Source of the DNA: a bacterium
GTDB taxonomy: Bacteria; Armatimonadota; Zipacnadia; Zipacnadales; UBA11051
Direction: 5' to 3'
Assembly (NCBI GenBank): GCA_021372615.1
Contig: JAJFUB010000019.1
Location: 1 to 64,000 of the forward strand
Length of the DNA: 64,000 nucleotides
The position numbers and the translations under genes were made by a program. The notes under the pieces were generated by a model. The model saw nothing but the letters and a program-made list of their open reading frames with translations. It was not told the origin of the DNA and did no database searches. Positions 26,408 through 35,415 of this stretch are shown piece after piece; the first letter of the stretch is position 1, and each line of letters starts with the position of its first letter.

Positions 26408-29400
26408 ATGCGATGGCTGCTCACGTGGTGTGCTGTGTGCGCCGTGCTTGCCGCTCCGGTCGCGGCCCAGCCCCAGCCCAACCTCCTGGCCAACTCCGGC
26501 TTCGAGGAGATCGGCGCGGACGGCAAGCCCCTGCAGTGGAGCTTCCTGGGCAAGGGTGAGCTGGTCACCGATGGGAAGCTGGCCCATGGCGGCAAGCACT
26601 ATGCCCGGGTGCGCTTCGAGGACTGCGCCATCCAGACCGTCCCCATCGAGCCGAACACCTACTACTTCGTCGAGGGGTTCGTGCGGGGGGAGAAGCCCGA
26701 CACCGACGAGGTGCCGCGCATCAAGGTGTACTTCCAGAACCCCGCCGGCAAGAGCAGCCTCATTGCCGGCGGCTACATCACCAAGCCCTCGTATCGCGAC
26801 TGGCAGCCCTTCCGCATTACGCTGCGGTCACCGCAGGATGGCGTCAGCGTCGCCGTGCGGCTCATCGGCCAGTACAACGGCTACGACTGGTTCCACTTCG
26901 ACGAGGTGACGATGCGTAAGGTGCCGCTGCGCGAGTGGCCGGCCGCTGCCGACCTGCCCGACGTCAACGGCCAGACAGTCGTCGTGCCCGATCTGGAGGA
27001 TGTCTGGTCATTCGCCCTGTATCGGGTGCCACCGGCGGCGCAGGCGCCGATTGACGGGCTGCTGACCACCCAGGCGTGGACGGCCCGCGCCCGGGAAGTC
27101 GTCTCGCGTCCCCCCACCTGCGACTTCGACCTCCGCTTCCGCCGGCCGGTCAACACCTCCTGGGTGCTCATCCACGCCATCAGCCCCGACGAGAGGCTGG
27201 GGCAGGCGGCGCTGTTCACGCTGCCGCCGGACCGGCACGATGAGGGGCGGAAGCTACTCGACATCCCGGCGGGGGACAACGTCATCCACTCCCTGCGCCT
27301 CAAGCCGCAGCCGCTGCCGGGCCTGCGGGTGCGCCTGTATGGCACCGACCGGCGCACCGCGCTCGTGCAGGAGATCCAGGCCTTCGGCGTGCGCCCCGGT
27401 CTGGCCGAGCAGGGGGCGGCAGTGCGCTTCGGGACGGGGGCTCCGCGGGACGCTGAGCGGGCCGCGCTGGAGGCGGTGTACGCCAACGACGAGGACCGGC
27501 AGGCGCTGGTGGGCGGGCTGGAAGCCCGCACTACTTCAGAGGCTCCCCCCGCCTCCCCCCTGACCGTGAAGGCGGGCAAGACGCTGAGCCTGTTCGCCGA
27601 TGTCACTGGTGGCAAGGCCTGTGGCGTGAAGTCCGTGACGCTGCGTGTGCAGCCGCAGGGACTGCCGGCCGGGTCCGTCATGGAAGTCTGCCTCAAGCAG
27701 CCGGCCGAGCTGGACCTGAACCTGGGCTATGCCGAGCTGACCGACCGCCGCGAGGAGCGGGCCAAGACGCTCCGGCCGCGCAACTATGCCGACCTGTGCC
27801 GGGTTCTCGCACCGGTCGGCCCACAGGGCCTGGCCCTGACCCTCGACGTGCCGGACCTTCTGCTGCCTGCCGGGGAGAGCCTGTGGCTGACGCTGCGCGC
27901 CGAGAACGGCTTCAGCCTCGACCCGAGCCGCCTGAAGCTGTCGGCCGAGACATGTGCGGAGGCCGCCGCCGTGGCCGAGTATGCCCCGCGCCTGGACCGC
28001 ATCATGCGGCGGCTGTACTCCGACGAGACCGAAGCCCACCCGTACGACGGCCTGCCCTACCAGGACATGATCCTGTACCGGCTGACGCAGCGGGTGCTGG
28101 CGCTGGACCCGGGCAATGAGCCGGCGCAGCTCATCCAGCGGCGGATGGCGCACCGCTGGTGGCCGGTGGAAGTCAGGAGCGCGGGCTTGCCAGCCCGCGA
28201 AGACACGCCGCGGGCTGGCAAGCCCGCGCTCCCACCCGAGTGGGCCGTGTGGGGACGGCACTGCGCCCGCGAGTGGAAGCGCGTGGGCGACTGGTGGCTG
28301 GCGAACCGCTGGGTGGAGAACGGCGAGCTGGGGGCGGTGCTGGGCGATGACGGTGAGTACACCTGCCACTGGCCGCTGGCCTATCTCATCACCGGCGATG
28401 ACCGCTACCGCCTGGCCCAGGGCGCGATCGCCGATGCGGTCTGGGAGCAAAGCGGCGGCAACGGCTATGCCATCAGCGCCTCCGATGTCGAACATGCGGC
28501 CGAGGACTCCAGTTGCACGCTCCCGCAGATGCTGCTATGCGAGTACGGCAGCCCGGTCCATGTCGAACGCATGATGAAGATGAGTGAGCACATCCCCTTC
28601 TGGACGGGGATCAACGACCAGGGCCGGCGCCACTTCCGCTCCTACATCTTCAGCACCAAGATGGTCAAAGACCAGCCGAAGGACGACATTGACCACCTGT
28701 ACTGCTCCCTGGCGATGTGCGGGGCCACACACCTGGCCTGGTACTGCCGCAACCCCCAGCCATTGGGCTGGGTGCACGAGTACGAGCAGGCCTGGTGCGC
28801 GGTGGCGATGAGCACCGAGAAGGGGAAGCCCGTCGGGGCGCTGCCCTGCGACGTGCGCTTCAAGACCGGAGAGATCGCCCCATACACCGACAAGTGGAAC
28901 CGGAGCGTCTACTACTCGTTCGGGGACTACGTGACCAAGAACTTCCTGTGGGGGGCCCAGGAGCTGACGCGCGACCCGGCGTTGCAGCCGGCCGTAGACC
29001 TGCAGTTGCCCCGGATCGAGGCCGCCATCCAGAGCGCGGACGCCAACCTGCAGCGCTTCGCCAACCCACCCGTGGGCGACCCGGCGAAGCCCGAGAGCCT
29101 CGACAAGACGTGGCGCGGCGCCGGCGACGAGCTGACCATGTGGCGCGCGGCCATGGCCACCGGCAAGCAGGAGTACCTCGTCGGCTGCCTGAAGGAGCTG
29201 GCGGCTGAGTTCGAGCGCACCCGCTGGCTCATCACCGCGGCCGAGCCGATCACCGACCGCGTCCCCGTGCCCGGCACGACCCTCCTACGCTACATGTTCC
29301 TCGGCGGGGACTGCGGCGGCAAGACCCATGTGCCGCGCCTCGGCGTATCATGGGAGGGCGGCGGCACCGACTTCGCCGCCTTCGTGCTCAAGAACGGCTA

Positions 29401-29968
29401 TGACGCGCTCAAGGTGCTGCTCTACAACTTCCGCGACAAGCCCATGGCCCTCACCATGCGCGTGTGGAAGCTGGACCACGGCACCTACGAGCTACGCGTG
29501 GGCGCGGACGTCCCGGGCGCGGCGCAGGCCGCGCGCAAGCTGGAGCTGTGCCGCTACGCGGCGGTGCCACTGACGCTGCCGCCCGGCCAGACGACCGTCG
29601 TGGAGGCACGCCAACTGGCGAAGCTGGAACCACTGGAGGGGCGCGCGGACGTGGCGCTGTCGGATCGCGACCTGGAGATGGTGGGGCCGAAGGAAGTGCG
29701 GGTCACGGTGCACAACATCGGCGCGGCGGCGGCCGAGAACATCGTCGTGGTGCTGAAGGACAAGAGCGGCAAGGTGGTAGATCGGCAGGTCATCGCCAAA
29801 CTCGACCCGCCGGCGGACCTCAAGCCCAAGACGGCGACGGTGACGCTGAAGGGCGCTGCCCCCGCGAGCATCGCCATTGACCCCGACGACAAGATCGCGG
29901 AGATCTATGAGGGCAACAACAGCATGGCCGTGGGGCCCAGGCGGGGGAGGTTCGTCTATCTGAGGTAG
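26408..29968 (+). CDS. Large secreted protein with N-terminal CBM-like, central helical and C-terminal CARDB domains
   Basis: 1186 residues from ATG 26408 (MRWLLTWCAVCAVLAAPVAA, signal peptide), with AGGAGG upstream and a GGCGAC-type hairpin at 26361-26384 just before it. Residues about 20-175 look like a carbohydrate-binding jelly roll (NLLANSGFEEIGADGKPLQW). The centre, about 520-950, is helical with Trp-rich repeats (REWKRVGDWWLANRWVE, HWPLAYLITGDDRY), reminiscent of alpha/alpha toroid lyases and glycosidases. The end, about 1085-1180, is a CARDB-like domain (VTVHNIGAAAAENIVVVL, EIYEGNNS). I recognise no catalytic family with confidence. Residues about 589-608 are encoded by a palindromic REP-like doublet. 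Confidence 0.8.
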   Translation: MRWLLTWCAVCAVLAAPVAAQPQPNLLANSGFEEIGADGKPLQWSFLGKGELVTDGKLAHGGKHYARVRFEDCAIQTVPIEPNTYYFVEGFVRGEKPDTDEVPRIKVYFQNPAGKSSLIAGGYITKPSYRDWQPFRITLRSPQDGVSVAVRLIGQYNGYDWFHFDEVTMRKVPLREWPAAADLPDVNGQTVVVPDLEDVWSFALYRVPPAAQAPIDGLLTTQAWTARAREVVSRPPTCDFDLRFRRPVNTSWVLIHAISPDERLGQAALFTLPPDRHDEGRKLLDIPAGDNVIHSLRLKPQPLPGLRVRLYGTDRRTALVQEIQAFGVRPGLAEQGAAVRFGTGAPRDAERAALEAVYANDEDRQALVGGLEARTTSEAPPASPLTVKAGKTLSLFADVTGGKACGVKSVTLRVQPQGLPAGSVMEVCLKQPAELDLNLGYAELTDRREERAKTLRPRNYADLCRVLAPVGPQGLALTLDVPDLLLPAGESLWLTLRAENGFSLDPSRLKLSAETCAEAAAVAEYAPRLDRIMRRLYSDETEAHPYDGLPYQDMILYRLTQRVLALDPGNEPAQLIQRRMAHRWWPVEVRSAGLPAREDTPRAGKPALPPEWAVWGRHCAREWKRVGDWWLANRWVENGELGAVLGDDGEYTCHWPLAYLITGDDRYRLAQGAIADAVWEQSGGNGYAISASDVEHAAEDSSCTLPQMLLCEYGSPVHVERMMKMSEHIPFWTGINDQGRRHFRSYIFSTKMVKDQPKDDIDHLYCSLAMCGATHLAWYCRNPQPLGWVHEYEQAWCAVAMSTEKGKPVGALPCDVRFKTGEIAPYTDKWNRSVYYSFGDYVTKNFLWGAQELTRDPALQPAVDLQLPRIEAAIQSADANLQRFANPPVGDPAKPESLDKTWRGAGDELTMWRAAMATGKQEYLVGCLKELAAEFERTRWLITAAEPITDRVPVPGTTLLRYMFLGGDCGGKTHVPRLGVSWEGGGTDFAAFVLKNGYDALKVLLYNFRDKPMALTMRVWKLDHGTYELRVGADVPGAAQAARKLELCRYAAVPLTLPPGQTTVVEARQLAKLEPLEGRADVALSDRDLEMVGPKEVRVTVHNIGAAAAENIVVVLKDKSGKVVDRQVIAKLDPPADLKPKTATVTLKGAAPASIAIDPDDKIAEIYEGNNSMAVGPRRGRFVYLR
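27513..27529. repeat. Single REP-like palindrome inside a coding sequence
   Basis: GCGGGCT-GGA-AGCCCGC is a 7-bp perfect stem with a three-base loop. It has the same core as the doublet at 28176-28232 and is read in frame as GLEAR. Confidence 0.45.
28176..28232. repeat. REP-like doublet: 24-bp perfect inverted repeat in frame in a gene
   Basis: Arms 28176-28199 and 28209-28232 are exact reverse complements of 24 bases, separated by nine. Each arm is itself a palindrome (GCGGGCT...AGCCCGC), as in paired REP/BIME elements. The total length is in frame and encodes SAGLPAREDTPRAGKPALPP, a Pro/Ala-rich linker before the helical domain. Confidence 0.7.
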
Positions 29969-30073
29969 GGCGGAAATGGCAAGATCGGTCATCAGCCGCA
30001 AGGAATTGCGAGCCGGAAGGAGAAGAACGTAAGAATACCATAGCGCCGGGAAACGCCCCGGGAGGCCCATGCC

Positions 30074-30733
<660 letters not shown>

Positions 30734-30762
30734 CACGACGCGATAGCCGCTCGCCGTTGCCC

Positions 30763-30884
30763 TCAACCCTCCAGAATCGTCTCCACGCACGCCACCGCGT
30801 TCTCCGTCCGCACGTCCGGCAGGATCGGCTTCTTCGGGCCGAGGACGAAGCCGCCGTCGCGGCAAGTTCGTGTACCTGAGATAG
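30763..30884. pseudogene. Remnant: UroD-family 3' end (minus) abutting a foreign gene tail (plus)
   Basis: On the minus strand 30860-30763 reads as the last residues of a UroD-family protein, GGFVLGPKKPILPDV followed by ENAVACVETILEG and a stop, with no body upstream. On the plus strand the adjacent 30861-30884 reads GKFVYLR and a stop, closely matching the RFVYLR ending of the gene at 26408-29968 down to the following bases. Two decayed gene ends therefore seem to be joined here. Confidence 0.5.
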
Positions 30885-30895
30885 GGGAGGGCGCG

Positions 30896-32359
30896 TCAGG
30901 GCGTCTCATCCATGGGCAGGTACGGGAAGCAGCCCGCGCCGACCGGCGCCGGGGCGGGCGTGGTCAGCCGCGTCATCACCGCCGGCGTGATCCAGGAGCG
31001 GTCCTGCCCCTCCTCCAGCCGCCAGTGGATGTTGCGGAGCCACGCGTCATTGCGCGGCTCGGGGAAGTCGTGACGCCAGAAGCACCCCCGCGTCTCCTCG
31101 CGCATGAGTGAGGCGAGGAGGATGGGGCGGGCGAGCGTCAGCAGGTTCAGGCACTCCAGCCCGCCGCGCAGCTCCGCCGGCGAGCCCACCCGCAGCGTCG
31201 GTCGCAGCGTTTCGAGTCGCTCCAGCTCGCGCAGGCCGATCTCCAACGCGCCGCGTGACTTGATCGCCCCGCAGTACCGCCACATGAGGGCGTGCAGCCG
31301 GGCCGTGACCTCCTCGGCCGTCGGCCCCTCGCCCGTCAGCAGCGCCGCCACGCGAGCCCGGCCCTCGCGCACCTGCGCCTTGTCGGGCTCGCAGGCTTCC
31401 GTCGCCGCCGCATGGGCCGCGGCCTCGCGCCCGGCGATGGCCCCGAAGACGAGCACGTCCGCCACGGCCGCCCCCCCCAGCCGGGCAGCCCCGAAGAGTC
31501 CGCCCGTCGTCTCCCCGGCGCCAAAGAGCCCGGCCAGGCCGGTCTGGCAGCGGTCGTCTATGGCGATGCCTCCCAGGAAGTAGTGCGCCGCTCCGGCCGA
31601 GAGCAGTGACTCGACTGGCACCCCCGGCGCGGCGAACGCCTCGGCGATGCGCCTGGTCGGGAACTGGAAGCTGATGAGTTCCATGTCCACCAGGTCCGCG
31701 CCCGCATGGTAGGCCAGGGCGATGCCGTCACCCGTCGTGCCGGGCGGGTTGTCGGTGCGCTCAAACAGGCAAGCGCCGCCGCCGCAGGCGATGATGACCG
31801 CCTTCGCAGCGATGACCACCGGTGTGCCGTCGCGCAGTTGCACCCCCAGTGCCCCGGTCACGCGCCCGTCGCGGACCAGCAGGGACGCGATCATCAGCTC
31901 GTCCACGAATCCCACACCCGCCTCCATGGCCCGGCGGCGCAGCGGCCGCACCATGCCGAAGCCCCGCGGCCCGTTCCCGCCCCGTACCCGCGCCACCCCG
32001 AGGCGCCCCTCGGTGTCGGCGTGGTCGAGGATGTCCAGCGGCACCTCGCAGTCCACCAGATCGGCGACGCTCTCGGGCACGCCGCGCACGAAGGCCTCGA
32101 CGAGGCGTTGGTTGCTCAGGAAGCCCCCGGTGTGGACGACCTGGCGGAACAACTCCGTCTCGTGGGCAGGCGTGGCGTAGGTCGTGCCGCCCCACGCCGC
32201 CGCAGTGCAGTTGGGGTCCTCGGCCTGCATCTTGGACACGACCAGCACCTTAGCCCCGGCCTGCCGTGCCGCCAGGGCGGCGCGCAGCCCCGCCCCCCCG
32301 GTCCCCAACACCAGCACGTCAGTCTGCAACCGCAACTCGTCTGGACCGCTCATCTGCAT
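30896..32359 (-). CDS. FAD-dependent oxidoreductase (succinate dehydrogenase/fumarate reductase flavoprotein family)
   Basis: 487 residues from ATG 32359 (MQMSGPDELRLQTDVL); ATG 32353 is an alternative, and the frame to 32728 adds unrelated residues. The FAD-binding fingerprint VLVLGTGGAGLRAALAARQAG, the second FAD segment GLAGLFGAGETTGGLFGAARLGG and AKAVIIACGG define the family. A C-terminal helical domain resembling the fumarate reductase C-domain (about 370-470) is present. There is no Fe-S or membrane-anchor partner gene beside it and no signal peptide, so it is a soluble single-subunit enzyme. The substrate is unknown; L-aspartate oxidase-like or adenylylsulfate reductase-like relatives are possible but not supported by specific motifs. 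Confidence 0.85.
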   Translation of the reverse strand: MQMSGPDELRLQTDVLVLGTGGAGLRAALAARQAGAKVLVVSKMQAEDPNCTAAAWGGTTYATPAHETELFRQVVHTGGFLSNQRLVEAFVRGVPESVADLVDCEVPLDILDHADTEGRLGVARVRGGNGPRGFGMVRPLRRRAMEAGVGFVDELMIASLLVRDGRVTGALGVQLRDGTPVVIAAKAVIIACGGGACLFERTDNPPGTTGDGIALAYHAGADLVDMELISFQFPTRRIAEAFAAPGVPVESLLSAGAAHYFLGGIAIDDRCQTGLAGLFGAGETTGGLFGAARLGGAAVADVLVFGAIAGREAAAHAAATEACEPDKAQVREGRARVAALLTGEGPTAEEVTARLHALMWRYCGAIKSRGALEIGLRELERLETLRPTLRVGSPAELRGGLECLNLLTLARPILLASLMREETRGCFWRHDFPEPRNDAWLRNIHWRLEEGQDRSWITPAVMTRLTTPAPAPVGAGCFPYLPMDETP

Positions 32360-32516
32360 GCTCTCCCCGCTGTGGCGATGATGCAGGAGTGCTTCGCCGC
32401 ACGCGTGGCGCGCTCCTTGCCCGGAGGTCTTCCCGTCCGCCAGGCGGAAACGAGCCCCCCGTTCGCGCCGCCCGCGGCAGCACAGCGGGCATGCCGTCAC
32501 CATCGGAGGGGCTCGG

Positions 32517-35375
32517 ATGATGAGCAGAAGGTCTGTTGTGCTGGTGCTGGCTGTCGTAGTCGGGGCATGGGCAACCACGGTGGCCCACGCCCAGCCGGCA
32601 CGCGGCGGCCCGGGCGGGCTGCTGCGCGAGTACCAGCAGCTCCTCACGCAGGTGCGCAACCAGGGCGGCGACACCCGCCAGGCCGAGCAGCTCGCCACGC
32701 AGTCACGCGTCGCCGCGCAGCGCGGCAAGCAGCAACAGGCTCAGCAACTGCTCCAGCAGGCGGTGAACCTGCTGCGCGCCCGCACGGGTGGCACGGGAAC
32801 CGCTCCCCCGGCCACCACCCCTCCGACTTCGGGCGGGCAGGCGCCCGTCTACATCTGCGCCTTCACCCACCACTACAGCGGCCCCGGCGGCTACTACGCC
32901 AGCGCGGCCGAGGTGCGCACTATCGCCACCTTCTTCCACCAGTACGCCATCCCCGGCACGCTGTTCTTTGACGGAATCCTGGTTGAGCGGCTGCAGCGCG
33001 AAGACCCGGCCCTCTTCGCCCAGATCAACGAATGGAAGCTCCCGCTGGGCTACCACGGCGAGGAGACCCATGGGCCCTACCCGGTCCCCTCCGACCTGTT
33101 CGCCGAAGTGTACCCGCTGCGCGAGGCCCAGGGCTTTGCGGGGAAGTGGTCGCTGACCACCGGGCTGGAATGGGACGAAGCCGTGCGCCAGACGACGGAG
33201 CGCACCACCCACCGCGTGCCGTGGATCGTGGATGAGAAGACGCGGATGCTCGACCGGCGGCGCGAGGCGGCGTCGGACCTGTCCCGGATCGGCGGGCTGG
33301 CGCTGGTGCAGCAGGCCTTCGGGCGGGATGTCTCGATGATGCCCAGCCACGCGTTGGAGAGCGCCCCCGAGGGCTACGCCTTCCGCCGGATGAGCAGCTT
33401 CGGCCTCGATCAGCCGGCGGTGCCGACCGCCGCCCACGCTCTGCGCATCTACCACCTGGACCAGTACGTGAGTGCCGTGATGTCCATTGCCGGCGCGGAG
33501 ACGAGCATCTTCTGGTACATGGGCCGCCTGACCAGCAAGGGCGACGACATCGGCGAGGCGGGCTATCGCCTCGGGCCGCTGCGCGCGGATCTGGCGCGGC
33601 TGGACCGCAGCCGGCCGCGCCTGCTGCTCATGGGCTTCAGCCGCCTGCAGGAGCAGGAAGCCGCGCCGACCGTCCGCTATCTCAACGAGGAGTTCTTCCC
33701 CCGCAACCCCGGCAGCCGCTGGGTGAGCGGCGACACACTGCCGGACTGCTTCGAGCCGGAGAAGGGCTACGCCCCCACGACGGCCGACCTGCGGGCGCTC
33801 AGCCAGGCGCTGGTGTCCTCGTGGCGCGGCCGCCCGCCGGACATGGTCCGCACCCCCGGCCGCGACTTCTCGCTCTGTGACGCCTACGAGGCCCTCGCGC
33901 AGGCCCTGGCCACCACTGCCGGGTCGGGAAAGCTGCCCGAGCGTGTGGAGCTACACCCGCTGTACGGCCCGGTGGCGCGGGACGGTCGGGCGTCCCTGCG
34001 GGGCCAGTGCAGTCTGTCGCTGCCCGATGTCGCCGCTGCCGCACAGGCGGCGCTGGCGACCTTCCCGGCCGAGGGTGACCGCTTCGTCCCCACCACCACC
34101 CGTGCCGGGGGCGTTACCCTCAACGCCGCCGAGTTGCTGGTCGCCATGGCCTCGGCCGTCCTGGCTCTGAGCGACGGCGGCACGGGCCCCGTCAGCGTGT
34201 CGCCGGCCACGCTCTTCCCGCCCTACGGCGACACCCTCGACCAGGTCTGCCGACCGCGCGCGGTGGAGCCCTTGTGCTACACCAAGGGGCAGTTGTGGAC
34301 AGTGAAGCCCGCCCTCGTGCGCGACCAGGCGCCGCAGCCACAGCCGCAGCCCCCCACCGCCGGCCCGGCCCCCGCCGCCAGCGTCGGTCGCCTGCTGATC
34401 GTCTTCGCCGCGAACCTGAGCGGCAGTGGGCGCTGCTACCGCGAGGAGCCCTTCGGGGCGGACCTGTACCGCGTGACGTACGACCTGGGCAGCGGCAAAG
34501 CCTCCGACCTGCGCCGCCTCACCAGCGCCGCCGACAGCGCCGAGTGGTTCCCCGCGCTCTCCCCGGATGGGGCCTTCGTCGTCTACAACGCCACGCGCAG
34601 CGGAGCGCGCGGGGCGGCCAACTCCCTGCGCGCCATCAACATGGCCACCGGCGCCGACAGCCTGCTCGCCGACAACGGGCGCTTCCCCTGCTTCTCGGCC
34701 GACGGCACGCGCCTCGCGTACAGTATGACCCAGGGGCCGACGCACCGGATCCTCGTGGCGCCGGTGCAGCGCGACGGACAGGGCGGGCTGCAGCTCGGGC
34801 AGCCCCAGGTCGTCGCGGACCAGCGCCAGGGCGCCGAGCGGGTCGAGGACCCCTGCTTCTTCCCCAAGGGCACCCACCTGGTCTTCCACCTCAAGCAGGA
34901 CACGCGCACCCCCGCCGCGTTGGGGACCATCGGCGTGGACGGCGCCGGCTTCGGGTGCATCACCCCGGCCAGCGGGGCGGGCCATGCCACCACCTGCCCG
35001 ACCGGCGTGGCCGTTGCCTACACGCTGTCGTCCAACGGCCAGGCGATGGTCCTGTCCGCCTCGGGCGGCGCGTGGGGCACCCCCGCGGCCCTGCCACTGT
35101 CCACCAACCCCGCCGACTACGCCAGCCTCGACTCGCGTTATGCCGGGGCGCCGCAGGTGCGGGCCAGCTACCTGGAATGGATCGCGCCCGACCTGCTACT
35201 GGCGACGTCGCATGGCTCGGACGCAGGCGGGAAGTTCAGCTTCGCGCGCCTGTATCTGCTGCAACTGGCCGGCAGCGGCGGCCAGCCGCGCCTGCACGAC
35301 CTCTCCGGAGCCATCGAGGCTCTGGCGGGGGTGAAGGGGTGTGACTTCTGCACGGCAGACGGGCTGCCGCTGTAG
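32517..35375 (+). CDS. Secreted multidomain protein: deacetylase-like, repeat-like and TolB-type propeller regions
   Basis: 952 residues. ATG 32517 is followed by a second ATG; GGAGG lies about nine bases upstream. The signal peptide ends near TVAHA. A Gln-rich coiled segment (about 30-85, REYQQLLTQVRNQGG) is followed by a Pro/Thr linker. About 110-440 resemble a polysaccharide-deacetylase fold (VYICAFTHHYSGPGG, ATFFHQYAIPGTLFFDG, GYHGEETHG). About 445-595 are two segments that look like pseudomurein-binding repeats (AALATFPAEGDRFVPTTT). A C-terminal PD40/TolB-like propeller (about 630-940, SAEWFPALSPDGAFVVYNA) ends the protein. The deacetylase assignment is from pattern only; I do not see a clean zinc triad. 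It faces the next gene, with a bidirectional hairpin between them. Confidence 0.75.
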   Translation: MMSRRSVVLVLAVVVGAWATTVAHAQPARGGPGGLLREYQQLLTQVRNQGGDTRQAEQLATQSRVAAQRGKQQQAQQLLQQAVNLLRARTGGTGTAPPATTPPTSGGQAPVYICAFTHHYSGPGGYYASAAEVRTIATFFHQYAIPGTLFFDGILVERLQREDPALFAQINEWKLPLGYHGEETHGPYPVPSDLFAEVYPLREAQGFAGKWSLTTGLEWDEAVRQTTERTTHRVPWIVDEKTRMLDRRREAASDLSRIGGLALVQQAFGRDVSMMPSHALESAPEGYAFRRMSSFGLDQPAVPTAAHALRIYHLDQYVSAVMSIAGAETSIFWYMGRLTSKGDDIGEAGYRLGPLRADLARLDRSRPRLLLMGFSRLQEQEAAPTVRYLNEEFFPRNPGSRWVSGDTLPDCFEPEKGYAPTTADLRALSQALVSSWRGRPPDMVRTPGRDFSLCDAYEALAQALATTAGSGKLPERVELHPLYGPVARDGRASLRGQCSLSLPDVAAAAQAALATFPAEGDRFVPTTTRAGGVTLNAAELLVAMASAVLALSDGGTGPVSVSPATLFPPYGDTLDQVCRPRAVEPLCYTKGQLWTVKPALVRDQAPQPQPQPPTAGPAPAASVGRLLIVFAANLSGSGRCYREEPFGADLYRVTYDLGSGKASDLRRLTSAADSAEWFPALSPDGAFVVYNATRSGARGAANSLRAINMATGADSLLADNGRFPCFSADGTRLAYSMTQGPTHRILVAPVQRDGQGGLQLGQPQVVADQRQGAERVEDPCFFPKGTHLVFHLKQDTRTPAALGTIGVDGAGFGCITPASGAGHATTCPTGVAVAYTLSSNGQAMVLSASGGAWGTPAALPLSTNPADYASLDSRYAGAPQVRASYLEWIAPDLLLATSHGSDAGGKFSFARLYLLQLAGSGGQPRLHDLSGAIEALAGVKGCDFCTADGLPL

Positions 35376-35383
35376 GGCAGAGG

Positions 35384-35415
35384 AGCGCCCCAACGGCGCC
35401 TTTGGCGGGGGCGCT
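35384..35415. terminator. Bidirectional hairpin between convergent genes
   Basis: AGCGCCCC (35384-35391) and GGGGCGCT (35408-35415) form an 8-bp stem with a short GGCGCC core in the loop. The 3' arm touches the stop codon of the leftward gene. Confidence 0.5.
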
